64,000 nt of DNA, taken from Martelella mediterranea DSM 17316. GTDB lineage: Bacteria; Pseudomonadota; Alphaproteobacteria; Rhizobiales; Rhizobiaceae. This document shows positions 32,598-41,790 of the stretch, in pieces. The position numbers and the translations under genes are program-made. Numbering within the stretch: the first letter of the stretch is position 1; every line of letters begins with the position of its first letter. The notes below the pieces were generated by a model. That model saw nothing but the letters and a program-made list of their open reading frames with translations. It was not told the origin of the DNA and made no database searches. The stretch covers positions 1,940,001 through 2,004,000 of the forward strand of contig NZ_CP020330.1 in assembly GCF_002043005.1 (NCBI RefSeq), in the 5' to 3' direction.

Positions 32598-33218
32598 TCA
32601 CATCTGAATTGACCTGTCCCTCGCAAGCGCGCGCATTATGTCGGGAAGGCGCGCCTTTGCGTCTGCGCTGAGATCGGCATAGACAGAGTTTCCGTGCGCG
32701 TCGATGGCCACTGTCAGCGGTCCGAACATGTCCAGCCTGACCCGGGAAAGGCGGAACTGGACGATCAGATCGTTCCAGCCGGTTTCGCAAATCGCCTCGA
32801 TACCTTCCGTCAGCAATGGCGCACCACCGCCAAGGATGGAAAGATAGACGCAACCCGTCTTCTTCATGGCCGCGACACAGGCGTCATCGAGTCCTCCCTT
32901 GCCGCCGACAAAGGTCAGGCCGAAATGCTCGATGATGCGCGGCATGAAGGCGTTGAAGCGTGTGCTGGTGGTGGGATTGACGTAAAGCGGCCGCAGCGCG
33001 CCTTTCTCCTCGCGGCTCATGCAGCCGAGATGGAAGAATGCCCCGCCATCCATCGAAACCGGTGGCGGCCTGTCCTGCTCGACGCAGTCCATCAGGCGCT
33101 GATGCGTGGGATAGCCGGCGGTGATCACGGCGTCACCGCGCAAAAAGACTGTATCGCCGAGCTTCAAGGAGCGAGCGAGATCGCGGGAGACCGGCAGATC
33201 GAGAATGTATTCACTCAA
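32598..33218 (-). CDS. Class I fumarase / L-tartrate dehydratase-type beta subunit
   Basis: 206 residues, matching the separate C-terminal subunit (TtdB-like) of two-subunit iron-sulfur hydro-lyases. The swivelling domain is marked by LKLGDTVFLRGDAVITAGYP, THQRLMD, NPTTSTRFNAFMPRIIEHFG and VGGKGGLDDACVAAMKKTGC. It overlaps the alpha subunit gene by eight bases. Members hydrate or dehydrate fumarate, tartrate or mesaconate. The surrounding CoA-transferase and TTT transporter suggest a C4 or C5 dicarboxylic acid as the real substrate. Confidence 0.88.
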   Translation of the reverse strand: MSEYILDLPVSRDLARSLKLGDTVFLRGDAVITAGYPTHQRLMDCVEQDRPPPVSMDGGAFFHLGCMSREEKGALRPLYVNPTTSTRFNAFMPRIIEHFGLTFVGGKGGLDDACVAAMKKTGCVYLSILGGGAPLLTEGIEAICETGWNDLIVQFRLSRVRLDMFGPLTVAIDAHGNSVYADLSADAKARLPDIMRALARDRSIQM

Positions 33219-34080
33219 GATAGGCTACCTCCCCGTCATTGTTGATGCGCGCCCGGGTGCGTCTGTTGATCCAGCAATTGAAACAAACGGCGACAGGGGT
33301 AAACCCATGGCCTGAAGCATAATCGATGTGGACACCGAGCGCGGTGGTATCGCCGCCGGTGCCCATCGGCCCGAAACCGGTCTTGTTGACGGCGCGGGTA
33401 AGGCGTTCCTCCATCGCGGCGAGGATCGGCTCGGGATTGAGCGTTCCAAAGGGACGCAGCGTCTGCAGTTTCGCCATTTTCGCGGCATGGTCGAACGACC
33501 CGCCTATGCCAACGCCGATAACCACCGGCGGACAATGCTGCGAGCCTGCCCTTATCGAGACATCGAGAATATAGCGCTCGATCTCCTCAAGCTTTGGATA
33601 GCTGAAGATTTCCAGCGCGGCCCAGCGCCCGGAACCGAGCGCCTTGGGCGAACAGGTGATGTCGATGCAATCGTCGTCCGAGACGAAGTCCCAGGTGATA
33701 TGCGGCATGTCCTTGCCGTGGTAGCTGCGCTCGCCGGTCAGCGGATTGGTAACGAATTTCAGGATCGGCGGCTCGATCGTTCTCACCAGTTCGTCGAACG
33801 CATCGACAAACGCGCTCTTTATGTCGCCCTCGAACCGGGCGTTCGTGCCGATCTTGACGAAATAGACCGGAAAACCCGCATCCGAACAGACATAGGTCGC
33901 CTTCTCTTCGGCGCGGCGGGCGCTCTTGATCATGAATTCGAGCGTCGTGCGGGCAGAAGGCGAGCTTTCTGTTTCGAGGGCTTTCTCCAGCGCCGCCTTC
34001 GAATTTTCCGGAATGCGCTTGAGCGCCTGATCATACAGCGTCCGCGCGGTTTCCCTGATGATGTCGTAGCCGATGGTCAT
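33211..34080 (-). CDS. Class I fumarase / L-tartrate dehydratase-type alpha subunit
   Basis: 289 residues. The three cysteines that hold the catalytic [4Fe-4S] cluster can be assigned: YVCSDAGFPVYF (a C-x-D-x-G variant of the usual CQDTG), SQHCPPVVIGVGIGGSFDHA, and AVCFNCWINRRTRARI. The SFDHAAKMAK stretch holds the family's conserved His/Lys. It pairs with the beta subunit directly downstream and starts six bases after the Ldh-family gene ends. The CSDAG change hints at a substrate other than the standard fumarate or tartrate. Confidence 0.9.
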   Translation of the reverse strand: MTIGYDIIRETARTLYDQALKRIPENSKAALEKALETESSPSARTTLEFMIKSARRAEEKATYVCSDAGFPVYFVKIGTNARFEGDIKSAFVDAFDELVRTIEPPILKFVTNPLTGERSYHGKDMPHITWDFVSDDDCIDITCSPKALGSGRWAALEIFSYPKLEEIERYILDVSIRAGSQHCPPVVIGVGIGGSFDHAAKMAKLQTLRPFGTLNPEPILAAMEERLTRAVNKTGFGPMGTGGDTTALGVHIDYASGHGFTPVAVCFNCWINRRTRARINNDGEVAYLE

Positions 34081-34086
34081 GGCTCA

Positions 34087-35145
34087 TCACTCCAGAAGTT
34101 CCGCGGGCACGGTGATGCCCAGTTGCCGCCCGCGTTCGGCAAGCGCTTTTACGACGGCGGGGGCGAGTCGGATCTCGCCTTTGCTCGTCGCGAGCTGTTC
34201 CGCGCTGCGTTCACCGGGTGTATAGAGCCGGTCCACGCCTTCGGCCCTGCGTGATTGCCGTACCCCGGCGATCGCTTCATCCGCTTCCGCCTTGAATTCC
34301 TCAAGTGGCCGGAAAGACGCGATATCGAGCACGATGAAAAGATAGGACGACATCTGTGGCCCGACGGTGCTGTCGTCGATCAGGCCAAGCTTTGTTCCCC
34401 AGGCCCCGCCGGACAACAACCCCGCGAGAAGGTCGATCATGAAGGACAGGGCAAAGCCCTTCGCGCCGCCGACAGGCAGCAACAATCCTTTCATCGCCTC
34501 CGCCGGGTCCGTGGTCGCAATGCCATCGGCATCCAGCGCCCAGCCGGCGGGAATATCCAGGCCAAGTGCGTTTGCCTGACGGATGCGGCCGTAGGTGCCC
34601 GCGCTGGTTGCCATATCCAGCACGACCGCCTCCCGCGTCGCCGGTATGCCGATCGCAAGCGGATTGGTGCCCACGAGTTTTTCCACACCGCCGGGAGCGG
34701 CCATCACGGGCTTGGTGTTGCCCATGGCAATTCCCACGCAGCCGGCCTCGGCGGCCATGCGCACATAACGCCCGACCACGCCCATATGCTGCGCCCGGCG
34801 AACCGCGACGGCCGCAATGCCGGTTTCACGGGCCGTTTCTATGGCCAACATCATCGCATCCTCGGCGACCAGATGCCCTTCCATGCCATCGGCATCGAGC
34901 ACGATCGCGCCGTGACTTCGGCTGACGACCTGTGGCGCGTCGGCGATCGACATCGCACCGGCAATCAGCCGCTCGATATACCTGTCGGCCTGCAACATCC
35001 CGTGCGAACCGCGCCCGGACAGATCGGCCTCGATCAGGGCGTCGGAAACGCGCCCCGCCGCCTGCGCCGAAAGACCCGCCGCCGTGAAAAGATCAGTCGC
35101 GTAGCGGCGCAGGAGATCGGCTGAAAAAGTTACCTCATCTGACAT
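34087..35145 (-). CDS. Ldh-family (malate/L-lactate dehydrogenase type) NAD(P)-dependent oxidoreductase
   Basis: 352 residues starting MSDEVTFSADLLRRYATDLF; GGAG lies eight bases before the ATG at 35145. Family marks: DLSGRGSHGMLQADRYIERL (the catalytic histidine is in SHG), VRRAQHMGVVGRYVRMAAEA, MGNTKPVMAAPGGVEKLVGT with NPLAIGIPATRE, and LLLPVGGAKGFALSFMIDLL. The family reduces 2-oxo acids such as oxaloacetate, sulfopyruvate, ureidoglycolate precursors or cyclic imines. In this operon it probably oxidises a 2-hydroxy acid produced or imported here. Confidence 0.9.
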   Translation of the reverse strand: MSDEVTFSADLLRRYATDLFTAAGLSAQAAGRVSDALIEADLSGRGSHGMLQADRYIERLIAGAMSIADAPQVVSRSHGAIVLDADGMEGHLVAEDAMMLAIETARETGIAAVAVRRAQHMGVVGRYVRMAAEAGCVGIAMGNTKPVMAAPGGVEKLVGTNPLAIGIPATREAVVLDMATSAGTYGRIRQANALGLDIPAGWALDADGIATTDPAEAMKGLLLPVGGAKGFALSFMIDLLAGLLSGGAWGTKLGLIDDSTVGPQMSSYLFIVLDIASFRPLEEFKAEADEAIAGVRQSRRAEGVDRLYTPGERSAEQLATSKGEIRLAPAVVKALAERGRQLGITVPAELLE

Positions 35146-35202
35146 TGGCAGAGCTCCGCAGCATGGCAAAACGCATTCGCCTCCAGGCGGGCATGCGTCG
35201 GG

Positions 35203-35234
35203 AAGCCGGGCACGAACTCCGTCCTGCCCGGCTT
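35203..35234 (-). terminator. Intercistronic hairpin behind tctC
   Basis: AAGCCGGGCA (35203-35212) and TGCCCGGCTT (35225-35234) form a perfect 10-bp stem with a 12-base loop between the TctC gene (ends 35242) and the Ldh-family gene (starts 35145). A likely attenuator or mRNA 3'-end stabiliser. Confidence 0.6.
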
Positions 35235-35241
35235 GTCTGGC

Positions 35242-36213
35242 TTATTGCGCGGTGATGCCCGCTTCCTTGATCACCACCGCGAATTTTTCATAGTCGCCGG
35301 CAATCACCTGTTCGAATTCTTCGGGCGTGCTCGCGGCGATCGCGGTTCCGAGCTTGCCGAAGAACGCCTTGGCCGCGTCGGTTTCGAGATATTCCACGAT
35401 CGCGGCGTTCAATTCGTCGACGATTTCCCTGGGTGTGCCCGCCGGCGCGACAAAGCCGTTCCAGGCGGTCAGTTCGTAGCCTTCAACGAACTCGCCGACC
35501 GCGGGCACGTCCGGCAATATCTCGGACCGCTCGGAGCTGGTGATCGCCAGAGGGATAAGCGCACCGGATTCGATGTGCGGCACGGCCGTGGTCAGCGTAT
35601 CGAAGGCGAACGGAATCTCGCCCGAGATCAGGGCGCCGAGCAGGTTGCCGCTGCCGGCATAGGGGATATGCACGACATCGCCGCCGATATCCTGCAACAG
35701 CATTTCCATCGACAGATGCTGGCTGTAGCCGATCCCGCCGCTGCCATAGTCATACTTGCCGGGATTGGCCTTGATCTTGTCGACCCATTCCGGAAAGGTT
35801 TTCACGCCGAAGGACGGGTTCACGAGCAGCAGGTTTGGCGCATAGGAGACCATGGTAATGGCCTCGAAATCCTTGACCGGGTCGTAGTTCACATCCGGGT
35901 TCAGCGAGGGCAGGATCGAGAACGACGAGAAGATGAACTGGATGGTGTAGCCATCCGGCTCCGCGCTCCTGACCTCGGATGCCGCAAGCGCGCCGCCGGC
36001 CCCCGGCAGGTTCTCGACGACGAAGGTTTCGCCGAACTTGTCGCTCAAGGCGTCGGCAACGATCCGGGAAACGGTATCGGCCGTGCCGCCCGGCGATGAA
36101 CCGACGACAACGCGGACAAGGTCGTTTGGATAGTCGCTCTCCTGTGCAATGGCGGCGCCTGTCAATGCCGCAAGCGCCAGGGAAACGGAAGTCAATAGTG
36201 TCAGGGGTTTCAT
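35242..36213 (-). CDS. tctC: Tripartite tricarboxylate transporter substrate-binding protein (TctC/Bug family)
   Basis: 323 residues. Signal peptide MKPLTLLTSVSLALAALTGA ending at AIAQ. Bug-family fold: VRVVVGSSPGGTADTVSRIV near residue 33, FVVENLPGAGGALAASEV (ligand carboxylate loop), YDYGSGGIGYSQHLSMEM and VHIPYAGSGNLLGALISGEI. The GSSPGG..D segment binds dicarboxylates through bridging waters. Binds the ligand in the periplasm and passes it to TctAB. It is unusual that it lies behind a CoA-transferase gene rather than first in the operon. Confidence 0.92.
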   Translation of the reverse strand: MKPLTLLTSVSLALAALTGAAIAQESDYPNDLVRVVVGSSPGGTADTVSRIVADALSDKFGETFVVENLPGAGGALAASEVRSAEPDGYTIQFIFSSFSILPSLNPDVNYDPVKDFEAITMVSYAPNLLLVNPSFGVKTFPEWVDKIKANPGKYDYGSGGIGYSQHLSMEMLLQDIGGDVVHIPYAGSGNLLGALISGEIPFAFDTLTTAVPHIESGALIPLAITSSERSEILPDVPAVGEFVEGYELTAWNGFVAPAGTPREIVDELNAAIVEYLETDAAKAFFGKLGTAIAASTPEEFEQVIAGDYEKFAVVIKEAGITAQ

Positions 36214-36237
36214 GGGGTCCTCCTCCTCATTTTGGGT

Positions 36238-37440
36238 TCAGATCGCGCCTGTTGCTCGCAGGTTGGCGATTTCTTCGGCGCTATAGCCGAGCTCGGCGAG
36301 CAATTCCTCGTTGTGCTCGCCCAGACGCGGTGGCGGGCGATCGATCCGCGCGCCGCCGTGATCCAGTTTGAACGCGGCCTTGGGAGCCGTGATCTTTCCG
36401 GGAATACCGGGCTCATCTTCGTAATGGTGCAGAATGTCGCGGCTTTCGAGCTGGCCGTGGGCCAGCGTTTCCGGCAACGTCCATATCCGGGCGGCGGGGA
36501 TATGATGGTCCTGAAACCAGTTCTCCCACTCGGCCGCCGTCTTGGTAAGCAGGATGGGCAACAGGATTGCGCGCTCGGCATCGGCGCCCTTGCGGCGTTC
36601 ACCATTGTTGGTCTTGACCAGTTCGGGATGCCCCAGCGCCTTCCAGAGCCGCGCCTGCTGGCGCAGATTGATGGCGGCGATCTGAAGCTTGCCGTCAGCC
36701 GTGTCGTAGAGCCCGCATGTCGAAAACTCGTGCCGGTTGCCACCCGCCTTCGGTTCCTTGCCCGAACGGCTGTAATTGGTCAGGTGAGCGCCCATCAGCA
36801 TCAAGGCGGTATCGAGCATGGAAAGATCGATATATTGCCCAAGCCCGGTCCTTTCTCTCTGGAAAAGGGCTGCGGCGAGCGCGAACGCGCCCATCGCGCC
36901 TGTGGAATAGTCAACGGCCGGCGTGCCGACCTTCATCGGCACCATATCGGCTGTTCCGTTGACCATCATCAGGCCCGACACCGCCTGGATGACCTGATCG
37001 TATCCGGTCTGCCCGCCGCGCGGCCCGTCCTGCCCGAAGGCGGACATCGAGGCGTAGATCAGGCGGGGGTTGAGTTTTCTGAGATCCTCATAGCCGAGCC
37101 CCAGCGCCTTCAGTGCTCCCGGCCGGAAATTTTCGACCAGAATATCCGCGCCGGGCACCAGCTTGCGCAGGATCTCACGCCCTTGCTCGGTTTTGAGGTC
37201 CAGTGTGAGCGATCGCTTGCCGCCATTCTGGATGATGAAATGGGTGCCGATATTGTCGGCCGAAAGCTGCGGATCGCTGCCATCGATACGGGTCTGTTCC
37301 GGTTCGTGCGGGTTTTCGATCTTGATGACGTCGGCCCCGAAAACCGCGAGCTGATAGGTCGCGAAGGGCGCCGCCAGAACATGGGTGATGTCGAGTACCC
37401 TGATGCCCTCGAAGGGGCGGATGTCGTTGATGGGGTCCAT
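36238..37440 (-). CDS. CaiB/BaiF (family III) CoA-transferase
   Basis: 400 residues. RPFEGIRVLDITHVLAAPFA at the N-terminus and GADVIKIENPHE are the family's CoA-binding turn. The catalytic aspartate is in VGTPAVDYSTGAMGAFALAA. The C-terminal PPPRLGEHNEELLAELGYS is typical. It moves CoA from a donor thioester, usually succinyl-CoA or acetyl-CoA, to an imported carboxylic acid. Four bases after tctA and 24 before tctC, so it is co-transcribed; activation of the transported dicarboxylate is the natural role. Confidence 0.92.
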   Translation of the reverse strand: MDPINDIRPFEGIRVLDITHVLAAPFATYQLAVFGADVIKIENPHEPEQTRIDGSDPQLSADNIGTHFIIQNGGKRSLTLDLKTEQGREILRKLVPGADILVENFRPGALKALGLGYEDLRKLNPRLIYASMSAFGQDGPRGGQTGYDQVIQAVSGLMMVNGTADMVPMKVGTPAVDYSTGAMGAFALAAALFQRERTGLGQYIDLSMLDTALMLMGAHLTNYSRSGKEPKAGGNRHEFSTCGLYDTADGKLQIAAINLRQQARLWKALGHPELVKTNNGERRKGADAERAILLPILLTKTAAEWENWFQDHHIPAARIWTLPETLAHGQLESRDILHHYEDEPGIPGKITAPKAAFKLDHGGARIDRPPPRLGEHNEELLAELGYSAEEIANLRATGAI

Positions 37441-37443
37441 GGT

Positions 37444-38952
37444 CTAGCCCTCGCTTTCAATGAAGGCTTCTTCGCGCTTGCGGGCGATCGACGGCAGCGC
37501 CAGCAGGGCGAGCACGATGGCGGCGGCAACGAGAAATGCCAGGCTGATCGGCTCGGTCAGGAAAACGGTCGGATCGCCGCGCGACATCAACATGCTGCGC
37601 CGCAATTGCTCCTCCATCATCGGGCCGAGAATGAAGCCGAGCGTCAGCGGCGCCGGCTCGCAGCCAAGCCGCATCAGCAGGTATCCGAGCAAGGCGAAGA
37701 AACCGAGTTCGTACATCGAGAACAGCGTGCCGGAGGCCGAATAGATGCCGACCGCGCTGAACGCCATCACCGCCACGACCAGCACCGAATAGGGCACCGA
37801 CAGAAACTTCACCCACAGGCCGATCAGCGGCAGGTTCAGCAGCACCAGCATGAAGTTGCCGATCCACATCGAGACGATCAGCCCCCAGAACATGCCCGGC
37901 TGCTTGACGATGATATCGGGTCCCGGCTGGATGCCCTGGATGATCATCGCCCCGATCATCAGCGCCATCACGGCATTGGAAGGCAGACCGAGCGTCAGCA
38001 TCGGAATGAAGGCAGTCTGCGAACCGGCATTGTTGGCCGCTTCGGGTGCGGCGACGCCCTCGATCGCGCCCTGGCCGAATTCGGCCCGGTTCTTCGAGAC
38101 CTTCTTTTCCACGATATAGGCCGCGAACGAGGAGAGCATCGCGCCCCCGCCCGGCAGAATGCCGAGTGCCGAGCCAATCGCGGTTCCGCGCACCGACGGC
38201 ATGAAGATGCGCTTGAGATCGGCCAGCGATAGCCACAGCCCCTTGACCTTTTCGTTGAGGACATCGCGGACCTCGTTCGTCTCCAGATTGCGCAGGATCT
38301 CGGCGATGCCGAAGAGCCCGATGGCCAGCGCGACGATGTCGACGCCATCGGCAAGTTCGAGCATGCCCATGTTGAGGCGGGTCGTGCCGGTGTAGATATC
38401 CGTGCCGATAATGCCGAGCAACAGCCCGAGCAGCACCATGGCGATCGCCTTCAGCACCGAGCCATGGGCAAGCACGACGGACGCGATCAGGCCGAGCACC
38501 ATCATCGAGAAGTAGGAGGGCGGCCTGAAGGCCATCGCCACATGGGTAAGCGGGGCCGCAAACAGCGCGATGACCAGCGTGGCAATGGTTCCGGCAAACA
38601 GGGAGGAAAGCGCCGCGGTCGCAAGCGCCGGCCCCGCTCTGCCCTTGCGGGCCATCTGGTAGCCGTCGAGCGTGGTGACGGCTGATGATGCCTCGCCGGG
38701 AAGGTTGAGCAGGATCGCGGTGGTCGAGCCACCATACTGGGCACCGTAATAGATGCCGGCAAGCATGATCAGCGCCGAATCCGGCCCCATGGAAAAAGTG
38801 ACCGGCAACAGGATGGCGATCGTCGCCAATGGTCCGACCCCCGGCAGAACGCCGACCAGCGTACCGCCCAACACGCCAACAAAGCAGAAAAACAGGTTCT
38901 TGACGGCGAAGGCGACCGAAAAACCGAGCGCGAGATTGTTAATGAAATCCAT
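37444..38952 (-). CDS. tctA: Tripartite tricarboxylate transporter permease TctA
   Basis: 502 residues, about twelve membrane helices. The family signature is GTLVGVLPGVGPLATIAILL near residue 35 and the mirrored GTAIGSALGILPGGGAMLSS near residue 260, with IEGVAAPEAANNAGSQTAFI between. LGLPSNAVMALMIGAMIIQG is also typical. It forms the transport channel with TctB and uses a cation gradient. Follows tctB by 12 bases. Confidence 0.95.
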   Translation of the reverse strand: MDFINNLALGFSVAFAVKNLFFCFVGVLGGTLVGVLPGVGPLATIAILLPVTFSMGPDSALIMLAGIYYGAQYGGSTTAILLNLPGEASSAVTTLDGYQMARKGRAGPALATAALSSLFAGTIATLVIALFAAPLTHVAMAFRPPSYFSMMVLGLIASVVLAHGSVLKAIAMVLLGLLLGIIGTDIYTGTTRLNMGMLELADGVDIVALAIGLFGIAEILRNLETNEVRDVLNEKVKGLWLSLADLKRIFMPSVRGTAIGSALGILPGGGAMLSSFAAYIVEKKVSKNRAEFGQGAIEGVAAPEAANNAGSQTAFIPMLTLGLPSNAVMALMIGAMIIQGIQPGPDIIVKQPGMFWGLIVSMWIGNFMLVLLNLPLIGLWVKFLSVPYSVLVVAVMAFSAVGIYSASGTLFSMYELGFFALLGYLLMRLGCEPAPLTLGFILGPMMEEQLRRSMLMSRGDPTVFLTEPISLAFLVAAAIVLALLALPSIARKREEAFIESEG

Positions 38953-38964
38953 GGGATCCGCCTC

Positions 38965-39429
38965 CTATCGCAGCCAGTTGCCGAGAAGCGGCAGGTTGAG
39001 GCCGAGCGCGACGGAGAAGATGCCGATGCACAGCAGCGTGACCCCGACAGACAGCGCAGCCGCCTTCGTCAGCGTCATCTCCTTGATCGCCATGGCCGAA
39101 CAGAAGCACAGCAGGAGAAGGGCAATGGCAAGGCCGAGCGGTTTCATGGCCGCGCCGAACAGGATGAGCGCCACTGGCAGGAGCACGACAGCCCGCCACG
39201 GAACATTGGCAAGCGTCAGCGGCGCTTCATCCGACCTCAGACCGTTGACGACGATGACAAGGCCGAGAAGCGCGAGAAGACCGCCAAGCACGGCCGGAAA
39301 GAAGCCCGGTCCCATGCGAAACGCGTTACCGATTTTGAGTCCATAGACCGAAGAACCGCAGAACCAGAGACCGAACGCTATGAACAGCAATCCGGAGATC
39401 AGATCGGCGTTGAGTTTTGTTTTCTGCAT
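38965..39429 (-). CDS. tctB: Tripartite tricarboxylate transporter small permease TctB
   Basis: 154 residues with four hydrophobic helices: LISGLLFIAFGLWFCGSSVY, the loop FRMGPGFFPAVLGGLLALLG, VVLLPVALILFGAAMKPLGL and a last helix near TLLCIGIFSVALGL. The MGPGFFP loop after helix one is the TctB hallmark. First gene of the minus-strand TTT operon, facing the enolase-superfamily gene with a 220-base divergent spacer that should hold both promoters. Confidence 0.92.
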   Translation of the reverse strand: MQKTKLNADLISGLLFIAFGLWFCGSSVYGLKIGNAFRMGPGFFPAVLGGLLALLGLVIVVNGLRSDEAPLTLANVPWRAVVLLPVALILFGAAMKPLGLAIALLLLCFCSAMAIKEMTLTKAAALSVGVTLLCIGIFSVALGLNLPLLGNWLR

Positions 39430-39649
39430 GTTTCGAGCATTTCTCGTCTTTTTTGAAGGAATCCGCTACGGCGCGTTCACAATATCCGCGTGCCGATTCA
39501 GCGATACAGCCACTCGCCGACGTTTCGACAGGCGAAAGGCGGGGATAACGACAAGGTGCGCGTCCCCCGGCTCCGGCAAGATGGGCCGGCGCAAGGCTGC
39601 TGCCAGAACGGCACGGCTTTCCGGGTAAGCGAGGGAGGCGATAACCGAC

Positions 39650-40789
39650 ATGAAAATTACCGAAGTCCGCTGCAGCGGCTACCGATTGCCTTTGAAGCAA
39701 CCCTTTACCTCCAGCCGCGTGACCATGACCCATCGCGAACTGGTGCTGGTCGAGGTAAACACGTCGGATGGGCAGAGCGGAACCGGCTGGTGCACGACGG
39801 CGGGCGTGGGCGCAGCCGCCGTTGAAGCGTTGATCACCGGCTATCTCGCCCCCATGCTGACCGGGATGGATCCGCGCAACACCGAGCAGGTCTGGCAGCG
39901 GCTATGGATGGAATGCCATGCCGCCGGGCCGGGCGGCATCACCACGCTGGCGCTCTCGGCGATCGACATCGCCATGTGGGATCTGAAGGCGAAGGCCGCC
40001 GGCGAGCCGCTCTACCGGTTGCTGGGCGGCGCCCGAAGCACGGTTGAAGTCTATGCCAGCGCCATCAACCTTCATCTTTCGAAGGACGACCTTCTGGCGC
40101 AAACGCGCGGGCAACTCGAAGAGGGCTACAGGGCCTTCAAGCTCAAGGTCGGCAGGCCCGGATTGGATGAAGACCGCGAGCGGGTCATGGCGGTCCGCAA
40201 ACTGATCGGGCCGGACTGCCAGCTCATGCTCGACGCCAACCAGAAATGGTCGCCCGGCGAAGCCATTCAGCGTTCCCGCCTGCTTCTCGAGGCCGCGCCG
40301 CTGTTTCTGGAGGAGCCGCTGCTTTCCGATACGATCGATGGCCATGCCGTCTTGCGGGCAGCAACCGGCATGCCGATCGCGGCAGGCGAGCAGCTTTGCA
40401 ACCGTTTCGAATTCTGGAACTATATCCGTGCCGGCGCCCTGGATTTCCTGCAGCCCGACGTCTGGAAGGTCGGCGGCATAACCGAATTCGTCAAGATCGC
40501 CGCACTCGGCGCGGCGGCGGGCATTCCGGTCTCGCCCCACGGGGCCGCGGAGCTTTCGGTCCATCTCGCGGCGGCGCTGCCGAACGCCATGCATGTGGAG
40601 AATATCTTCGGCCTCAACCTGTTCGATTTCGGCGCGACATCCGCACCGCTACCGATCAGCGGAGGAAAACACCAGCTCTCCGATGCGCCGGGTCACGGCG
40701 TCCGGTTCGAAAAGGATGCGCTTCAAGCCCACAAGCTCATTCCCGGAAGCACCGTCGAAAGAAAGCCGCTCTACCACTTTTCCAGCTAG
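39650..40789 (+). CDS. Mandelate racemase/muconate-lactonizing enzyme family protein
   Basis: 379 residues of the enolase superfamily. The lid domain starts MKITEVRCSGYRLPLKQPFT. In the barrel the KxK base is FKLKVGRPGLDEDRER, metal ligands are Asp in LMLDANQKWSPGEAIQ, Glu in LFLEEPLLSDTID and Glu in IAAGEQLCNRFEFW, and the catalytic His-Asp partner is near VSPHGAAELSVHLAAALPNA. These enzymes abstract a proton next to a carboxylate, giving racemisation or dehydration of hydroxy acids or sugar acids. Divergent from the TTT operon, so likely acts on the same imported acid. Confidence 0.9.
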   Translation: MKITEVRCSGYRLPLKQPFTSSRVTMTHRELVLVEVNTSDGQSGTGWCTTAGVGAAAVEALITGYLAPMLTGMDPRNTEQVWQRLWMECHAAGPGGITTLALSAIDIAMWDLKAKAAGEPLYRLLGGARSTVEVYASAINLHLSKDDLLAQTRGQLEEGYRAFKLKVGRPGLDEDRERVMAVRKLIGPDCQLMLDANQKWSPGEAIQRSRLLLEAAPLFLEEPLLSDTIDGHAVLRAATGMPIAAGEQLCNRFEFWNYIRAGALDFLQPDVWKVGGITEFVKIAALGAAAGIPVSPHGAAELSVHLAAALPNAMHVENIFGLNLFDFGATSAPLPISGGKHQLSDAPGHGVRFEKDALQAHKLIPGSTVERKPLYHFSS

Positions 40790-40945
40790 CTCATCGTTTT
40801 GACGTATCGGGTTATCGAAAACCCGGCGACCACTTTTCGCCCGATGTGTCATTCCGCGCGGCATCGGGACCCCGCATGCTTTGAATATTTCAAAGAGCTA
40901 TCGTGCCGATCGGCATCGACCCCCTATGCCGATTTACACCGATGG

Positions 40946-41161
40946 TCAGCCGGTTTCCTCCGGCTGGTATTCCAGGATATCGCCCGGCTGGCAATCGAGG
41001 GCGGCGCAGATCCTTTCGAGCGTTTCAAAGCGCACGCCCTTCACCTTGCCCGAACGCAGCAGCGAGATATTCTGCTCGGTGATGCCGACATGTTCGGCGA
41101 GGACCTTCGCCCGCATCTTGCGGCGGGCGAGCATGACATCGAGATTGACAATGATCGGCAT
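40946..41161 (-). CDS. Small XRE-family HTH regulator (YozG-like)
   Basis: 71 residues that are almost only the DNA-binding domain: VNLDVMLARRKMRAKVLAEH, VGITEQNISLLRSGKVKGVR and FETLERICAALDCQPGDILE, ending YQPEE. This subfamily is almost always coupled to a DUF2975 membrane protein, here directly upstream with three bases between. Function unknown; perhaps a membrane-sensing two-gene unit in which the DUF2975 protein controls the regulator. Confidence 0.88.
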   Translation of the reverse strand: MPIIVNLDVMLARRKMRAKVLAEHVGITEQNISLLRSGKVKGVRFETLERICAALDCQPGDILEYQPEETG

Positions 41162-41164
41162 GGG

Positions 41165-41719
41165 TCAGACGAAACGCTCATAGTCTTCGTTGATCGAGGT
41201 GGCGAGAACCATCACATGGCCCATCACGAACAGGAATCCGGCAAGCAGGAGCAGCATCAGCTGGTCGCTGCCTAGCCCGATTGATATCGCCCGCGCGCCG
41301 GGAGGATTGGCAAGCGTTGCCAAGAGCGTTGCGACCGGGCGCAGGACCATGCCCGCAATCGCGCCGGTAAGCGCGATCAGCCCCGCGCGGCGCATAAGGG
41401 CGGCCGCCTCGTAGGAAAACGGGCGCTCGCGTTGCAGCCGGTCGAAAAGCTGCCAGACGGTTTGCAGCCCCGCAAGAACCAGCCCCGCCATGATCGCCGC
41501 GAGGGCGATGAAAGCCAGCCCGGTCGCCGGGGTGATCGTCACGGCGACGTTCAGGTCGAGAGCGTCCGCCAGCCATGCGGCGAGCCCGTCCGGTCGAAAA
41601 AGCGTCGTCCATGATGCGTAGACCAGGCCGACCGCCAGCGCGGCCTGAAGAACCCGCGTCAGGAGTTTCATCCGCTTGCACAGCCGGATCATGGCGGGGG
41701 AATTTTGGGTGTTCATCAT
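41165..41719 (-). CDS. DUF2975 family membrane protein
   Basis: 184 residues from the ATG at 41719 (or the next one at 41716) with AGAGG upstream. Four hydrophobic helices: VLQAALAVGLVYASWTTLF, ATGLAFIALAAIMAGLVLAG, GLIALTGAIAGMVLRPVATL and LMLLLLAGFLFVMGHVMVLA. The family is defined by this layout and its partnership with a YozG-like XRE protein. Biochemical role unknown. The upstream spacer is AT-rich, with a TTTTACGATAATTTTATATCG-like promoter region on the minus strand around 41738-41758. Confidence 0.85.
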   Translation of the reverse strand: MMNTQNSPAMIRLCKRMKLLTRVLQAALAVGLVYASWTTLFRPDGLAAWLADALDLNVAVTITPATGLAFIALAAIMAGLVLAGLQTVWQLFDRLQRERPFSYEAAALMRRAGLIALTGAIAGMVLRPVATLLATLANPPGARAISIGLGSDQLMLLLLAGFLFVMGHVMVLATSINEDYERFV

Positions 41720-41790
41720 GATGCCTCTTGATTGACGATATAAAATTATCGTAAAACAATAATAAATATCTGTCAATCGAGAGGAATATC

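Noticed and set aside
36232..38232. Long plus-strand open frame (666 codons) opposite the CoA-transferase and tctA genes
   Set aside because: It has no recognisable domain, is His/Arg/Asp-rich in the way typical of antisense frames in GC-rich genes, and lies fully over two well-supported genes.
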